A stretch of DNA of 24,767 nt from a virus, in the IMG/VR virus record IMGVR_UViG_3300009126_000032, positions 1 through 24,767 of that record. One strand, 5' to 3'. Below the pieces are notes generated by a model. It did not search any database. It worked only from the letters and a program-made list of their open reading frames with translations, and had not been told where the DNA came from. The translations under genes and the position numbers were made by a program. Below, piece by piece: positions 14,655 to 19,324 of this stretch (its first letter is position 1; each line of letters begins with the position of its first letter).

Positions 14655-14885
14655 CTACCAATTAAAAACATACCATTTAGTACCCATAATCATATCATCA
14701 ACATAAAGGTATTGATGTGGCTCAGAAGTTATTATCATATTCTTACTACCTTTACTATAATAGAATATTTTATATTCTTTATAGTTTTCATGTCCTTTAT
14801 AGTAATAGCCATCTTTTTTTACAGAACGCTTAGCTTCATCTAAATTTCTAAAAGTTCTTATCGGTCGCGGTTTAATTCTTTTCAT
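14655..14885 (-). CDS. Hypothetical protein, 76 aa, Tyr/Lys-rich
   Basis: No family recognised. A basic N-terminus (MKRIKPRPIRTFRNLDEAKRS) is followed by an aromatic, beta-rich part (GYYYKGHENYKEYKIFYYSKG ... YLYVDDMIMGTKWYVFNW). GGAG lies 9 nt before the ATG, and it has its own promoter about 50 nt upstream, marking it as an independently expressed small early gene. Confidence 0.65.
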   Translation of the reverse strand: MKRIKPRPIRTFRNLDEAKRSVKKDGYYYKGHENYKEYKIFYYSKGSKNMIITSEPHQYLYVDDMIMGTKWYVFNW

Positions 14886-14935
14886 AAATATATCTCCAAG
14901 ATTATTATTGTGTTGCCCAAAGTGCTGTGGAGAAT

Positions 14936-14964
14936 TATACCACAGATCACACCAGAAGTCAAGC
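14936..14964 (-). promoter_or_regulatory. Leftward sigma70 promoter
   Basis: Minus strand: -35 TTGACT (14959-14964), 17-nt spacer, extended -10 TGTGGTATAAT with TATAAT at 14936-14941. It lies just upstream of the 14655-14885 gene, and the -35 touches the 3' end of the zinc-ribbon gene. Confidence 0.85.
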
Positions 14965-14970
14965 TCTAAT

Positions 14971-15156
14971 TTATACTGTTATTTTTATACCGCAGTCGAC
15001 ACAAATATATAAGTCATCTTTTTCATATTCTGCTTCGATCCCACAATCATCACATTTTACTGTAGGACTGGCATCAAATAAATCTGGAATATCTCTAATA
15101 TATTCTTGATCGTCTGCATTTAGAAAGGTTTCTAAGTTGTTGATTTCTATAGTCAT
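14971..15156 (-). CDS. Small zinc-ribbon protein, 61 aa
   Basis: The C-terminal half carries two CxxC knuckles, CDDCG and CVDCG, 18 residues apart, typical of a zinc ribbon that binds nucleic acid or protein. The N-terminal half is acidic (NLETFLNADDQEYIRDIPDLFD). Phages use such small proteins to bind host transcription or replication factors, but no specific target can be named. It has its own promoter (15205-15233). Confidence 0.7.
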   Translation of the reverse strand: MTIEINNLETFLNADDQEYIRDIPDLFDASPTVKCDDCGIEAEYEKDDLYICVDCGIKITV

Positions 15157-15204
15157 ATTAATTCCTATGTTGTTTTATTTTGTTCCTTGCGGAAGGTTGC
15201 CCAG

Positions 15205-15233
15205 ATTTTACCAGAAAAGTTTGCGAAAGTCAA
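15205..15233 (-). promoter_or_regulatory. Leftward sigma70 promoter
   Basis: Minus strand: -35 TTGACT (15228-15233), 17-nt spacer, -10 TAAAAT (15205-15210). It drives the zinc-ribbon gene. The leader contains a small hairpin TTCC-GCAA-GGAA with a GNRA-type loop. Confidence 0.82.
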
Positions 15234-15276
15234 GCCCTAGTATAAATTAATTTAATATAAATTAGTGTTAATTTCC

Positions 15277-15339
15277 TGTGGATAAGTGTGTATTCTTGTG
15301 TTAATTTGTTGTGGATAACTCTTTATTTTTTGTGGATAT
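15277..15339. other. DnaA-box cluster, candidate replication origin
   Basis: Three same-orientation boxes TGTGGATAA (15277-15285), TGTGGATAA (15310-15318) and TGTGGATAT (15331-15339) are, on the other strand, TTATCCACA, TTATCCACA and ATATCCACA, the classic DnaA-box sequence. Starts are 33 and 21 nt apart, about three and two helical turns, so all face the same side of the helix. AT-rich DNA flanks them on both sides. Position in the main non-coding region between the leftward and rightward arms supports an origin. Confidence 0.65.
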
Positions 15340-15358
15340 CTTGTGTGTATTATTATTT

Positions 15359-15409
15359 TGCCCTCAATAAGAGGCGGATAAGTTTATTTTATGCCCTCAA
15401 TCAGAGGCG
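15359..15409. repeat. Two iteron-like direct repeats, 33-nt period
   Basis: TGCCCTCAATAAGAGGCG (15359-15376) and TGCCCTCAATCAGAGGCG (15392-15409) differ at one position and start exactly 33 nt apart, the same interval as the first two DnaA boxes. Each contains a CCTC/GAGG mini-palindrome. Both are followed by T-rich DNA. They look like binding sites of an initiator or regulator. Confidence 0.65.
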
Positions 15410-15467
15410 CTTGTATTTATTTTTTATAAATTTTTTGTAAAATTAATAAGAACAAAAAATAAATATG
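15410..15467. other. AT-rich non-coding stretch after the iterons
   Basis: Almost pure A/T with a run of TTTTTTATAAATTTTTTG-type sequence. No gene, promoter or hairpin of note is visible. It could be the DNA-unwinding element of the neighbouring DnaA-box/iteron cluster. Together with the features at 15157-15646 it accounts for that 490-nt gene-free region. Confidence 0.4.
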
Positions 15468-15578
15468 ATCCCCTATGGTCTCCAAAAAATTCAGAAGAAT
15501 TAAGAAGAACTGTTGAGACCTGGCTTTGCCAGTTCGAAACAGACAACAGAATTTTTTATCAAATCGCTAGTGAGATGA
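15468..15578 (-). repeat. Mirror cassette, left copy: conserved flanks around a 76-nt hairpin core
   Basis: ATCCCCTATGGTCTCC (15468-15483) and CAAATCGCTAGTGAGATGA (15560-15578) bracket exactly 76 nt. Both flanks recur inverted at 16792-16903, around another 76-nt core of unrelated sequence. Here the core folds from AAAAAATTC (15484-15492) plus TGTTG (15511-15515) against CAACAGAATTTTTT (15544-15557), with 18 unpaired nt in the left arm and an inner CTGGC/GCCAG stem (15520-15524, 15528-15532). Read in the same orientation as the right copy, this copy is on the minus strand. No reading frame explains it. Confidence 0.75.
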
Positions 15579-15583
15579 AAAAC

Positions 15584-15635
15584 AGGAAAAAAATAAAAAA
15601 AATCCCAAACTAAACACGAAGTCTAGTCTGGGATT
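15584..15635 (-). terminator. Rho-independent terminator of the 15647-16292 gene pair
   Basis: On the minus strand the stem AATCCCAGACTA / TAGTTTGGGATT (15624-15635 with 15601-15612, 11 of 12 paired, loop of 11) is followed at once by a T-rich run (complement of 15584-15600, T8-A-T7). It starts 12 nt after the stop codon of the 131-aa gene. Confidence 0.88.
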
Positions 15636-15646
15636 CTTATCATTCG

Positions 15647-16042
15647 CTAAGCCTTATTACGATTAGCGTAGTAGGTATTAACTGAATCGAGAAAACCTTT
15701 GACAAACTTAAGATCAAAAGCTTGATTGGTTTTCGCATTATCAATTAATTTACTAACCGCGCCTCGATTCAGACTCTGATCAACACTAAAAGTGTTTAAG
15801 AGATGAATAGCGAATGATGCAGGTCTGCGGTTCGCGCCTGCAAACCAAGGGAAATCACTGGTTTTGGCACTTTGTATAAATTCGTGCCTTTTAAGGATTT
15901 TCGCCTTAAGGATTTCCCTGTACAAATAAATCAAATATTTACATTGATTCATTGTTGGTTCTTCTTTCTCAGAACTGGCGAAAATCGATTCGTGAACCGA
16001 ACCGCTAGCCTGAGTCTTAGTTTTACTGGATGATTTTGTCAT
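15647..16042 (-). CDS. Hypothetical protein, 131 aa
   Basis: No family recognised. A Ser/Thr/Lys-rich, probably disordered N-terminus (TKSSSKTKTQASGS) is followed by a mostly helical domain (CKYLIYLYREILKAKILKRHEFIQ ... ASFAIHLLNTFSVDQSL ... GAVSKLIDNAKTN ... FLDSVNTYYANRNK). It overlaps the 89-aa gene by 20 nt and is followed by a strong terminator, so the pair forms a closed two-gene transcription unit. As the first unit of the leftward arm it may be an early gene acting on the host; that is inference. Confidence 0.65.
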   Translation of the reverse strand: MTKSSSKTKTQASGSVHESIFASSEKEEPTMNQCKYLIYLYREILKAKILKRHEFIQSAKTSDFPWFAGANRRPASFAIHLLNTFSVDQSLNRGAVSKLIDNAKTNQAFDLKFVKGFLDSVNTYYANRNKA

Positions 16043-16292
16043 CAGTACTACTCCTAGTTTGAAACTCTCGATTAAGAGCTACCTGCCTATTAATAAATGT
16101 TTCATCTTCAGTAGACAGACCTGATGACAAAACTCCAAGTAAAACATCTTCGCGCGATAACATAGACTCACTCGATTTTAGATGAGCAAAATGCCCAACT
16201 AAAAACTCGTATGCGTCTGCTAGGTCAAGAAACCTAGCGACTAAGTTATCGGCGAAGATGAAATGAATTTCAATATTATTTTTAATGCTCAT
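16023..16292 (-). CDS. Hypothetical protein, 89 aa, first gene of the leftward arm
   Basis: No family recognised. The N-terminal half looks like a small alpha/beta domain (NIEIHFIFADNLVARFLDLADAYEFLVGHFAHL); the rest is polar and helical (SREDVLLGVLSSGLSTEDETFINRQVALNREF). AAGGAG lies 8 nt before the ATG. It is placed directly downstream of the leftward promoter at 16330-16358, at the divergence point of the two transcription arms. Confidence 0.7.
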   Translation of the reverse strand: MSIKNNIEIHFIFADNLVARFLDLADAYEFLVGHFAHLKSSESMLSREDVLLGVLSSGLSTEDETFINRQVALNREFQTRSSTDDKIIQ

Positions 16293-16329
16293 ATTTATTA
16301 CTCCTTATATGACATGAATATTACCCTTA

Positions 16330-16358
16330 CCCTAACACAAAAATTTGTAAGCTGTCAA
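16330..16358 (-). promoter_or_regulatory. Leftward promoter of the first early unit (weak -10)
   Basis: Minus strand: perfect -35 TTGACA (16353-16358), 17-nt spacer, poor -10 TTAGGG (16330-16335) or TAGGGT one base on. The -35 and spacer are an inverted copy of those of the rightward promoter at 16456-16485, so both probably answer to the same regulator. The weak -10 suggests dependence on an activator, or escape only under certain conditions. Confidence 0.55.
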
Positions 16359-16480
16359 GTTTTTTAATTGATTTAAAATGCGCTTTGCGCCGTGTCTATT
16401 TTTAAATCATTACTTAAAAAACGTATAATTTTCGTTGCCTTGCAACTATAAATTATTGACAGCTTACTATAAATTTTTGT
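16337..16480. repeat. Inverted repeat carrying the two divergent promoters
   Basis: GTAAGCTGTCAA (16347-16358) and TTGACAGCTTAC (16456-16467) are perfect inverted copies. Beyond them ACAAAAATTT (16337-16346) and AAATTTTTGT (16471-16480) continue the match after a 3-nt insertion in the right copy. Each half contains a -35 box. Between them lies a smaller hairpin, GATTTAAAA/TTTTAAATC (16370-16378, 16400-16408), with GCGC-TTT-GCGC inside. This is a typical layout for an operator shared by divergent promoters. Confidence 0.7.
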
Positions 16481-16485
16481 ATCAT
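16456..16485 (+). promoter_or_regulatory. Rightward sigma70 promoter facing the hairpin array
   Basis: TTGACA (16456-16461), 18-nt spacer, TATCAT (16480-16485). The predicted start, about 16492, coincides with the first base of the 16491-16681 foldback. No protein gene follows before the possible 30-aa frame at 16948, so its first product is probably a structured RNA or a very long leader for terS. Confidence 0.7.
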
Positions 16486-16490
16486 GATAT

Positions 16491-16681
16491 GTTTGTCAAT
16501 TCTATCCTTAACAAATCTTCACAATTCAAATTCCCAAATGGAATTTGTAGTATTTAAATAATATCAGAAAGCGTATGCGTCCATTGCGTAGATCAGGTTC
16601 TTCTGTCTTACCGTTAAGATCTTTGCAATGGTTCTGATATTTTATTAAATACTGTGAAGAACTGTTAAGGATTTGACAAAC
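16491..16681 (+). ncRNA. 191-nt branched foldback (candidate structured RNA)
   Basis: The outer arms GTTTGTCAA (16491-16499) and TTGACAAAC (16673-16681) pair perfectly and continue through ATCCTTAACA/TGTTAAGGAT and TCTTCACA/TGTGAAGA after a 4-nt bulge in the left arm. A side hairpin CAAATTCC/GGAATTTG (16527-16534, 16540-16547) follows. An inner stem runs from AGTATTTAA...ATATCAGAA (16549-16569) to 16632-16653, then CCATTGC/GCAATGG (16581-16587, 16625-16631) and AGATC/GATCT (16590-16594, 16618-16622). No frame is present. Whether it acts as RNA or as a DNA cruciform is open. Confidence 0.6.
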
Positions 16682-16693
16682 AAATATAGAAAC

Positions 16694-16779
16694 AAAACCC
16701 TACAAAATAATAATACTTTGTAAACTTCATATCTCTCATCAACTCCAAGAACAGTTTACAAAGTATTTTGTAGGGTTTT
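16694..16779. other. 27-bp bulged hairpin
   Basis: The left arm is AAAACCCTACAAAA (16694-16707), a 6-nt insertion TAATAA (16708-16713), and TACTTTGTAAACT (16714-16726). The right arm 16753-16779 pairs with both parts without mismatch; the loop is 26 nt. A-runs and T-runs at the base (AAAACCC ... GGGTTTT) are compatible with a bidirectional terminator, but the loop and the single-sided bulge are unusual for one. Confidence 0.65.
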
Positions 16780-16791
16780 ATAACTTATAAT

Positions 16792-16903
16792 TCATCTCAA
16801 CTAGCGATTTGACTAGGCACTTCATAGTCTTGGAAGATCTTTGAAGGGATTATGCAGAACCTTCAAAGACTATGAAGTACCTAGGCAGGAGACCATAGGG
16901 GAT
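16792..16903 (+). repeat. Mirror cassette, right copy: conserved flanks around a 76-nt hairpin core
   Basis: TCATCTCAACTAGCGATTTG (16792-16811) and GGAGACCATAGGGGAT (16888-16903) are inverted copies of the flanks at 15560-15578 (one base shorter) and 15468-15483 (identical). The 76-nt core forms a 25-bp stem: CTAGGCACTTCATAGTC (16813-16829) and TTTGAAGG (16840-16847) against 16860-16884. There is one mismatch and a 10-nt bulge TTGGAAGATC (16830-16839) in the left arm. The core sequence is unrelated to that of the left copy although length and architecture match. Confidence 0.75.
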
Positions 16904-16947
16904 ACATGGGTATATATGTAATGAACGTACAAAATTATAGGATTTAT

Positions 16948-17040
16948 ATGTCAACCAGATCCCGCCGACAACAAAGACTTGCCATCAACGAAGAACTATA
17001 TAGCTTCTATGCGCTATATAGCTTGCGTAAAAGGGGGTAG
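16948..17040 (+). CDS. Possible 30-aa basic micro-protein upstream of terS
   Basis: The ATG-TAG frame of 31 codons encodes a peptide beginning MSTRSRRQQRLAINEELYS and ending in RKRG. AGGA lies 6 nt before the ATG. The frame includes the 11-nt direct repeat CTATATAGCTT (16996-17006 and 17014-17024), whose halves also form a 9-bp hairpin (16996-17004, 17013-17021). It would be read from the promoter at 16456-16485. It is the only ATG frame of reasonable size I see in the 16293-17172 non-coding region, which otherwise holds promoters, hairpins and the G-rich motif. Confidence 0.35.
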   Translation: MSTRSRRQQRLAINEELYSFYALYSLRKRG

Positions 17041-17063
17041 ATTGGGTGGGGGGGAGATAGGGG
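17033..17063 (+). other. G-quadruplex motif upstream of terS
   Basis: Four G-runs (5, 3, 7 and 4 G) are separated by loops of 6, 1 and 5 nt, fulfilling the standard G3+N1-7 pattern in an otherwise AT-rich genome. It lies about 110 nt before terS, where packaging-initiation sites are often found, and just beyond the start point of the leftward promoter 17087-17115. Confidence 0.6.
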
Positions 17064-17086
17064 TTTACCGACTGGCGCCTAAAGCT

Positions 17087-17115
17087 ATTTTACACTTGTA
17101 TTTCAGTTTTGTCAA
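17087..17115 (-). promoter_or_regulatory. Leftward sigma70 promoter reading into the hairpin region
   Basis: Minus strand: TTGACA (17110-17115), 17-nt spacer, TAAAAT (17087-17092). Transcription would start near 17080 and run antisense through the G-rich motif and all hairpins toward the genes at 16292. Its -35 lies in TTTGTCAAGT (17108-17117), a perfect inverted copy of ACTTGACAAA (17137-17146) of the terS promoter. Confidence 0.7.
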
Positions 17116-17138
17116 GTATTATTTAATTTATTTTTAAC

Positions 17139-17166
17139 TTGACAAATCCCCAAACAGGTGTATACT
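17139..17166 (+). promoter_or_regulatory. Rightward sigma70 promoter of terS, start codon at the predicted transcript start
   Basis: TTGACA (17139-17144), 16-nt spacer, TATACT (17161-17166). The terS ATG at 17173 is 7 nt after the -10, so the mRNA from this promoter should have no or almost no leader. Confidence 0.8.
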
Positions 17167-17172
17167 AGATCT

Positions 17173-17604
17173 ATGAACCAATTATCCACACTAAATCAAA
17201 CAGATAAGCGTAAGTTGTCTGAAAAACAACAATCTTTCCTTGATAATCTCATAGAAACCAAGGGAGATGCTAAGTTAGCGGCGTCATTGGCGGGATATAA
17301 AAGTTCTCACTACCATTTATTGAAGAGCTTGAAGCAAGAAGTATTGGATATAACCCAAGAAATACTCGCGCAGTCGGCGCCTAAAGCAGCATTCAAACTC
17401 TTGGAGATCATGGAGTCTAATAGACCTATCCCACAAGCCAGCAATAAGCTCCAAGCAGCTCAATCGGTCTTGGATCGGGTGGGTGTTGTTAAGAGTGAGC
17501 GCCTGGATATCAATCATAGTGGTGGAGGCGGTATATTCTTACTACCTGAGAAGAGAGTTATAGAGGCAGAAACAGTAGAAATAGAAGATAATGATGGAGC
17601 ATGA
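17173..17604 (+). CDS. terS: Terminase small subunit
   Basis: The 143-residue protein recognises the packaging site and loads the large subunit. It has the N-terminal helix-turn-helix pattern of TerS (SEKQQSFLDNLIETKGDAKLAASLAGYKSS), a central oligomerisation part (APKAAFKLLEIMES ... KLQAAQSVLDRVGVVKSE) and an acidic C-terminus (AETVEIEDNDGA). A frame starting at the GTG at 17158 would place the -10 box inside the gene, so I chose ATG 17173. A perfect DnaA box TTATCCACA (17182-17190) lies in its first codons. It is followed by small genes, and TerL comes 2.1 kb later. Confidence 0.85.
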   Translation: MNQLSTLNQTDKRKLSEKQQSFLDNLIETKGDAKLAASLAGYKSSHYHLLKSLKQEVLDITQEILAQSAPKAAFKLLEIMESNRPIPQASNKLQAAQSVLDRVGVVKSERLDINHSGGGGIFLLPEKRVIEAETVEIEDNDGA

Positions 17605-17785
17605 AGAACTAGACAGCAATAACAAAGCATTCATGGATTTCTGTCGTTGGTTATACGATGAGAATTGTCACGAAAGACGTGAACATGGGCAAAGACCTTA
17701 CAAACATTTTGAAGTTTATTATTTTGCGCACACTAGATGGTTAAGAGAACAATATGAAGAACGGTACAATAACAATGGAAATTAA
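17591..17785 (+). CDS. Hypothetical protein, 64 aa
   Basis: A short, highly charged helical protein with a NCHERREHGQRPYKHFEVYYF core. I recall comparable small proteins with ERREHG-PY cores near terminase genes of marine phages, with no known function. It overlaps terS by 14 nt and shares the operon. Confidence 0.65.
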   Translation: MMEHEELDSNNKAFMDFCRWLYDENCHERREHGQRPYKHFEVYYFAHTRWLREQYEERYNNNGN

Positions 17786-17996
17786 CTACAAGCATTTAGA
17801 ACAAGAGAATGAGTCTTATTTTAAACATATGTTTGTTGCACTGCGCTATGCTTCTAAGTTACTCAAACTTGTTGGATGTTTAGTTATTCATGCTTTTTTA
17901 CCTTTTATCATGTACAATGTCATGCGACCAACATTCATGAGAATTAATCAAGAAGACAACGAGCGTAAGCTTAGAAACAAGAATGCCGCCGATTAA
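17775..17996 (+). CDS. Small membrane protein, DUF6356-like
   Basis: The 73-residue protein has an N-terminal SYFKHMFVALRYASKLL helix, one transmembrane segment (LVGCLVIHAFLPFIMYNVM with the IHAFLP signature), and a basic/acidic tail (NERKLRNKNAAD). The pattern resembles the DUF6356 family of small membrane proteins. An in-frame ATG at 17754 with AAGAGA upstream would add 7 residues; I chose 17775 because it leaves only an 11-nt overlap with the upstream gene. Function unknown. Confidence 0.65.
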   Translation: MEINYKHLEQENESYFKHMFVALRYASKLLKLVGCLVIHAFLPFIMYNVMRPTFMRINQEDNERKLRNKNAAD

Positions 17997-18183
17997 ATTC
18001 AAACCAACCGAGAAAAACTACGATAGACGCACAGGTAAGTACTCTACTACATATTATTACATGAAAGCTACATCAAAGAAAGATCTATTTGACTATTTAA
18101 ACTCAAGCAATGCGACACCAAAGAAAACACACAAAGTTTTAAAAGAGCTACAAAGACGCGGAATAAAAGTAGCATGGAGTTAA
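17983..18183 (+). CDS. Hypothetical basic protein, 66 aa
   Basis: A conserved-looking small basic protein beginning MPPIKFKPTEKNYDRRTGK, followed by TYYYMKATSKKDLFDYLNS and a basic helix (KTHKVLKELQRRGIKVAW). I recall similar MPPIKFKP-type small proteins in marine phage genomes, with no known role. It overlaps its neighbours by 14 and 10 nt. Confidence 0.7.
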   Translation: MPPIKFKPTEKNYDRRTGKYSTTYYYMKATSKKDLFDYLNSSNATPKKTHKVLKELQRRGIKVAWS

Positions 18184-18884
18184 ATCAAGAAGAACTTAAT
18201 ATACAAGTACATAGTCTTCCTGCGGCTGTGATGTTAGAGTGTCAATTGCCTGAAGAACTTATTAATGATCTAAACGAATACTTAGACGAATACAAAGAAA
18301 CAGCAGAGAAGAAATCATTGGCTGGAACACTTGTAGGTCAAATACACCAAGGCGAACAACTGCTCATGGACCACAAGCATAAAAGCTTAGAAGATTATTA
18401 TAGCTTTATAACAACAATGGGAGCAATGTATATTAATACCTTTGCAAATATAACAGGTGCAGAGTTTGATCCAATCACTGTAGACATTGATGAACTATGG
18501 TCTGTACATAGTTTCGAAGGAGATTATAATCCGATACACGATCACGGCACTAAAACAATCATGGGTATATCTACTACTTGTTGGACAATGGTTCCAGAAC
18601 AAATAGGTAAGCTCGGAGAAACAGAAAAAGGAAGTTCAGAAAACTATAGTCTTTATAATGACTCAGGTGCTTGTGACGGCTTCTTGGCTTTTACTTATGG
18701 TCGTAACGAAATAATGAACACTGAGAGATTAAGACCGCCACAATCAATTACACTACAACCTAAGATCGGTAGACAGTTAATGTTTCCGTCTTGGATGCAA
18801 CACATGGTCTATCCGTTCTTTGGTGAAGGTGAGCGAAGAACAGTCGCAGCAAATTTAAATTGCTGGAAACAAGAAGAGATATGA
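18174..18884 (+). CDS. 2OG-Fe(II) oxygenase-like protein
   Basis: The 236-residue protein resembles the putative 2OG-Fe(II) oxygenase family (PF13759/TIGR02466-like) common in marine phages. Candidate landmarks: NPIHDHGT (His122, His124) as the first metal-binding segment, and the double-stranded beta-helix end QLMFPSWMQHMVYPFFGEGERRTVAANLN, with His210 as second metal ligand and Arg221/222 as 2-oxoglutarate anchor. The first motif reads H-x-H rather than the usual H-x-D, so activity is uncertain. The N-terminal half (EELINDLNEYLDEY ... SLEDYYSFITTMGAMYINTF) is helical. The substrate cannot be read from the sequence; protein or nucleic-acid hydroxylation is possible. It sits between terS and terL and overlaps the lipoprotein gene by ATGA. 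Confidence 0.75.
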   Translation: MELNQEELNIQVHSLPAAVMLECQLPEELINDLNEYLDEYKETAEKKSLAGTLVGQIHQGEQLLMDHKHKSLEDYYSFITTMGAMYINTFANITGAEFDPITVDIDELWSVHSFEGDYNPIHDHGTKTIMGISTTCWTMVPEQIGKLGETEKGSSENYSLYNDSGACDGFLAFTYGRNEIMNTERLRPPQSITLQPKIGRQLMFPSWMQHMVYPFFGEGERRTVAANLNCWKQEEI

Positions 18885-19108
18885 AATACGCTACATTAAT
18901 TATATTGTTTATTTTAACAGGCTGTAGTACAACCAAAAGCAGTAACACAAATGCAACATGGTATTGTCTTAACAAAGCATTTGAATACGAAGATAAATGT
19001 AATTGTACATTATATCCCAGAGGTGTCACAAAAGAAACTTATTGTGATGCGTGGGCAAACCTAACCCTACAAGGACACAATGTAAAATTAGAAATCCCAA
19101 CAAACTAA
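18881..19108 (+). CDS. Small cysteine-rich lipoprotein
   Basis: The product of the ATG at 18881 has 75 residues: a signal peptide MKYATLIILFILTGC with lipobox LTGC (Cys15), then a Ser/Thr/Asn linker and a small domain with four further cysteines (WYCLNKAF, DKCNCTLYPRG, ETYCDAW) that may form disulfides in the periplasm. The start overlaps the oxygenase stop (ATGA) and has AAGAAGAG upstream; the longer frame would begin with TTG. A role in superinfection exclusion or envelope modification is only a guess. Confidence 0.75.
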   Translation: MKYATLIILFILTGCSTTKSSNTNATWYCLNKAFEYEDKCNCTLYPRGVTKETYCDAWANLTLQGHNVKLEIPTN

Positions 19109-19132
19109 AATAATAATAAAAAGGAAATAAAA

Positions 19133-19324
19133 ATGAGCATAAAAAGAAACTATTGGTACATAGGTTTAAAAGATTGGTTCAAAGTTAGATTTCTTGATGC
19201 AGAGACAGTTACTGTCCGCGCTAGAAACAAGAAAGGACATTTTGTAAAAGATGATCCCAAGACTAAAAAGAACGAAGCTTACATGACAACTAAGAAACCA
19301 AGAGCCAAGAAAAAAGCTAAATGA
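19133..19324 (+). CDS. Hypothetical lysine-rich protein, 63 aa
   Basis: A beta-rich N-terminus with aromatics (NYWYIGLKDWFKVRFLDAETVTVRARN) and a very basic tail (TTKKPRAKKKAK), suggesting nucleic-acid contact. AAGGA lies 8 nt before the ATG. The next start overlaps its stop (ATGA). Not recognised. Confidence 0.65.
   Translation: MSIKRNYWYIGLKDWFKVRFLDAETVTVRARNKKGHFVKDDPKTKKNEAYMTTKKPRAKKKAK

Noticed and set aside
16671-16700. Promoter at the right end of the large foldback (TTGACAAAC)
   Set aside because: A good -35 is present, but no -10-like hexamer lies 16-18 nt downstream; the sequence is explained by pairing with the left arm.
15468-16903. Invertible DNA segment of the Hin/Gin type
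   Set aside because: The inverted flanks could in principle support inversion, but no invertase is visible, and inversion would uncouple the early genes from their arm. The paired 76-nt spacing fits duplicated units better.
16491-16903. CRISPR array or tRNA genes
   Set aside because: There are no direct repeats with spacers. The 76-nt core length equals that of a tRNA, but no cloverleaf, T-loop or anticodon arm is present, only single long stems.
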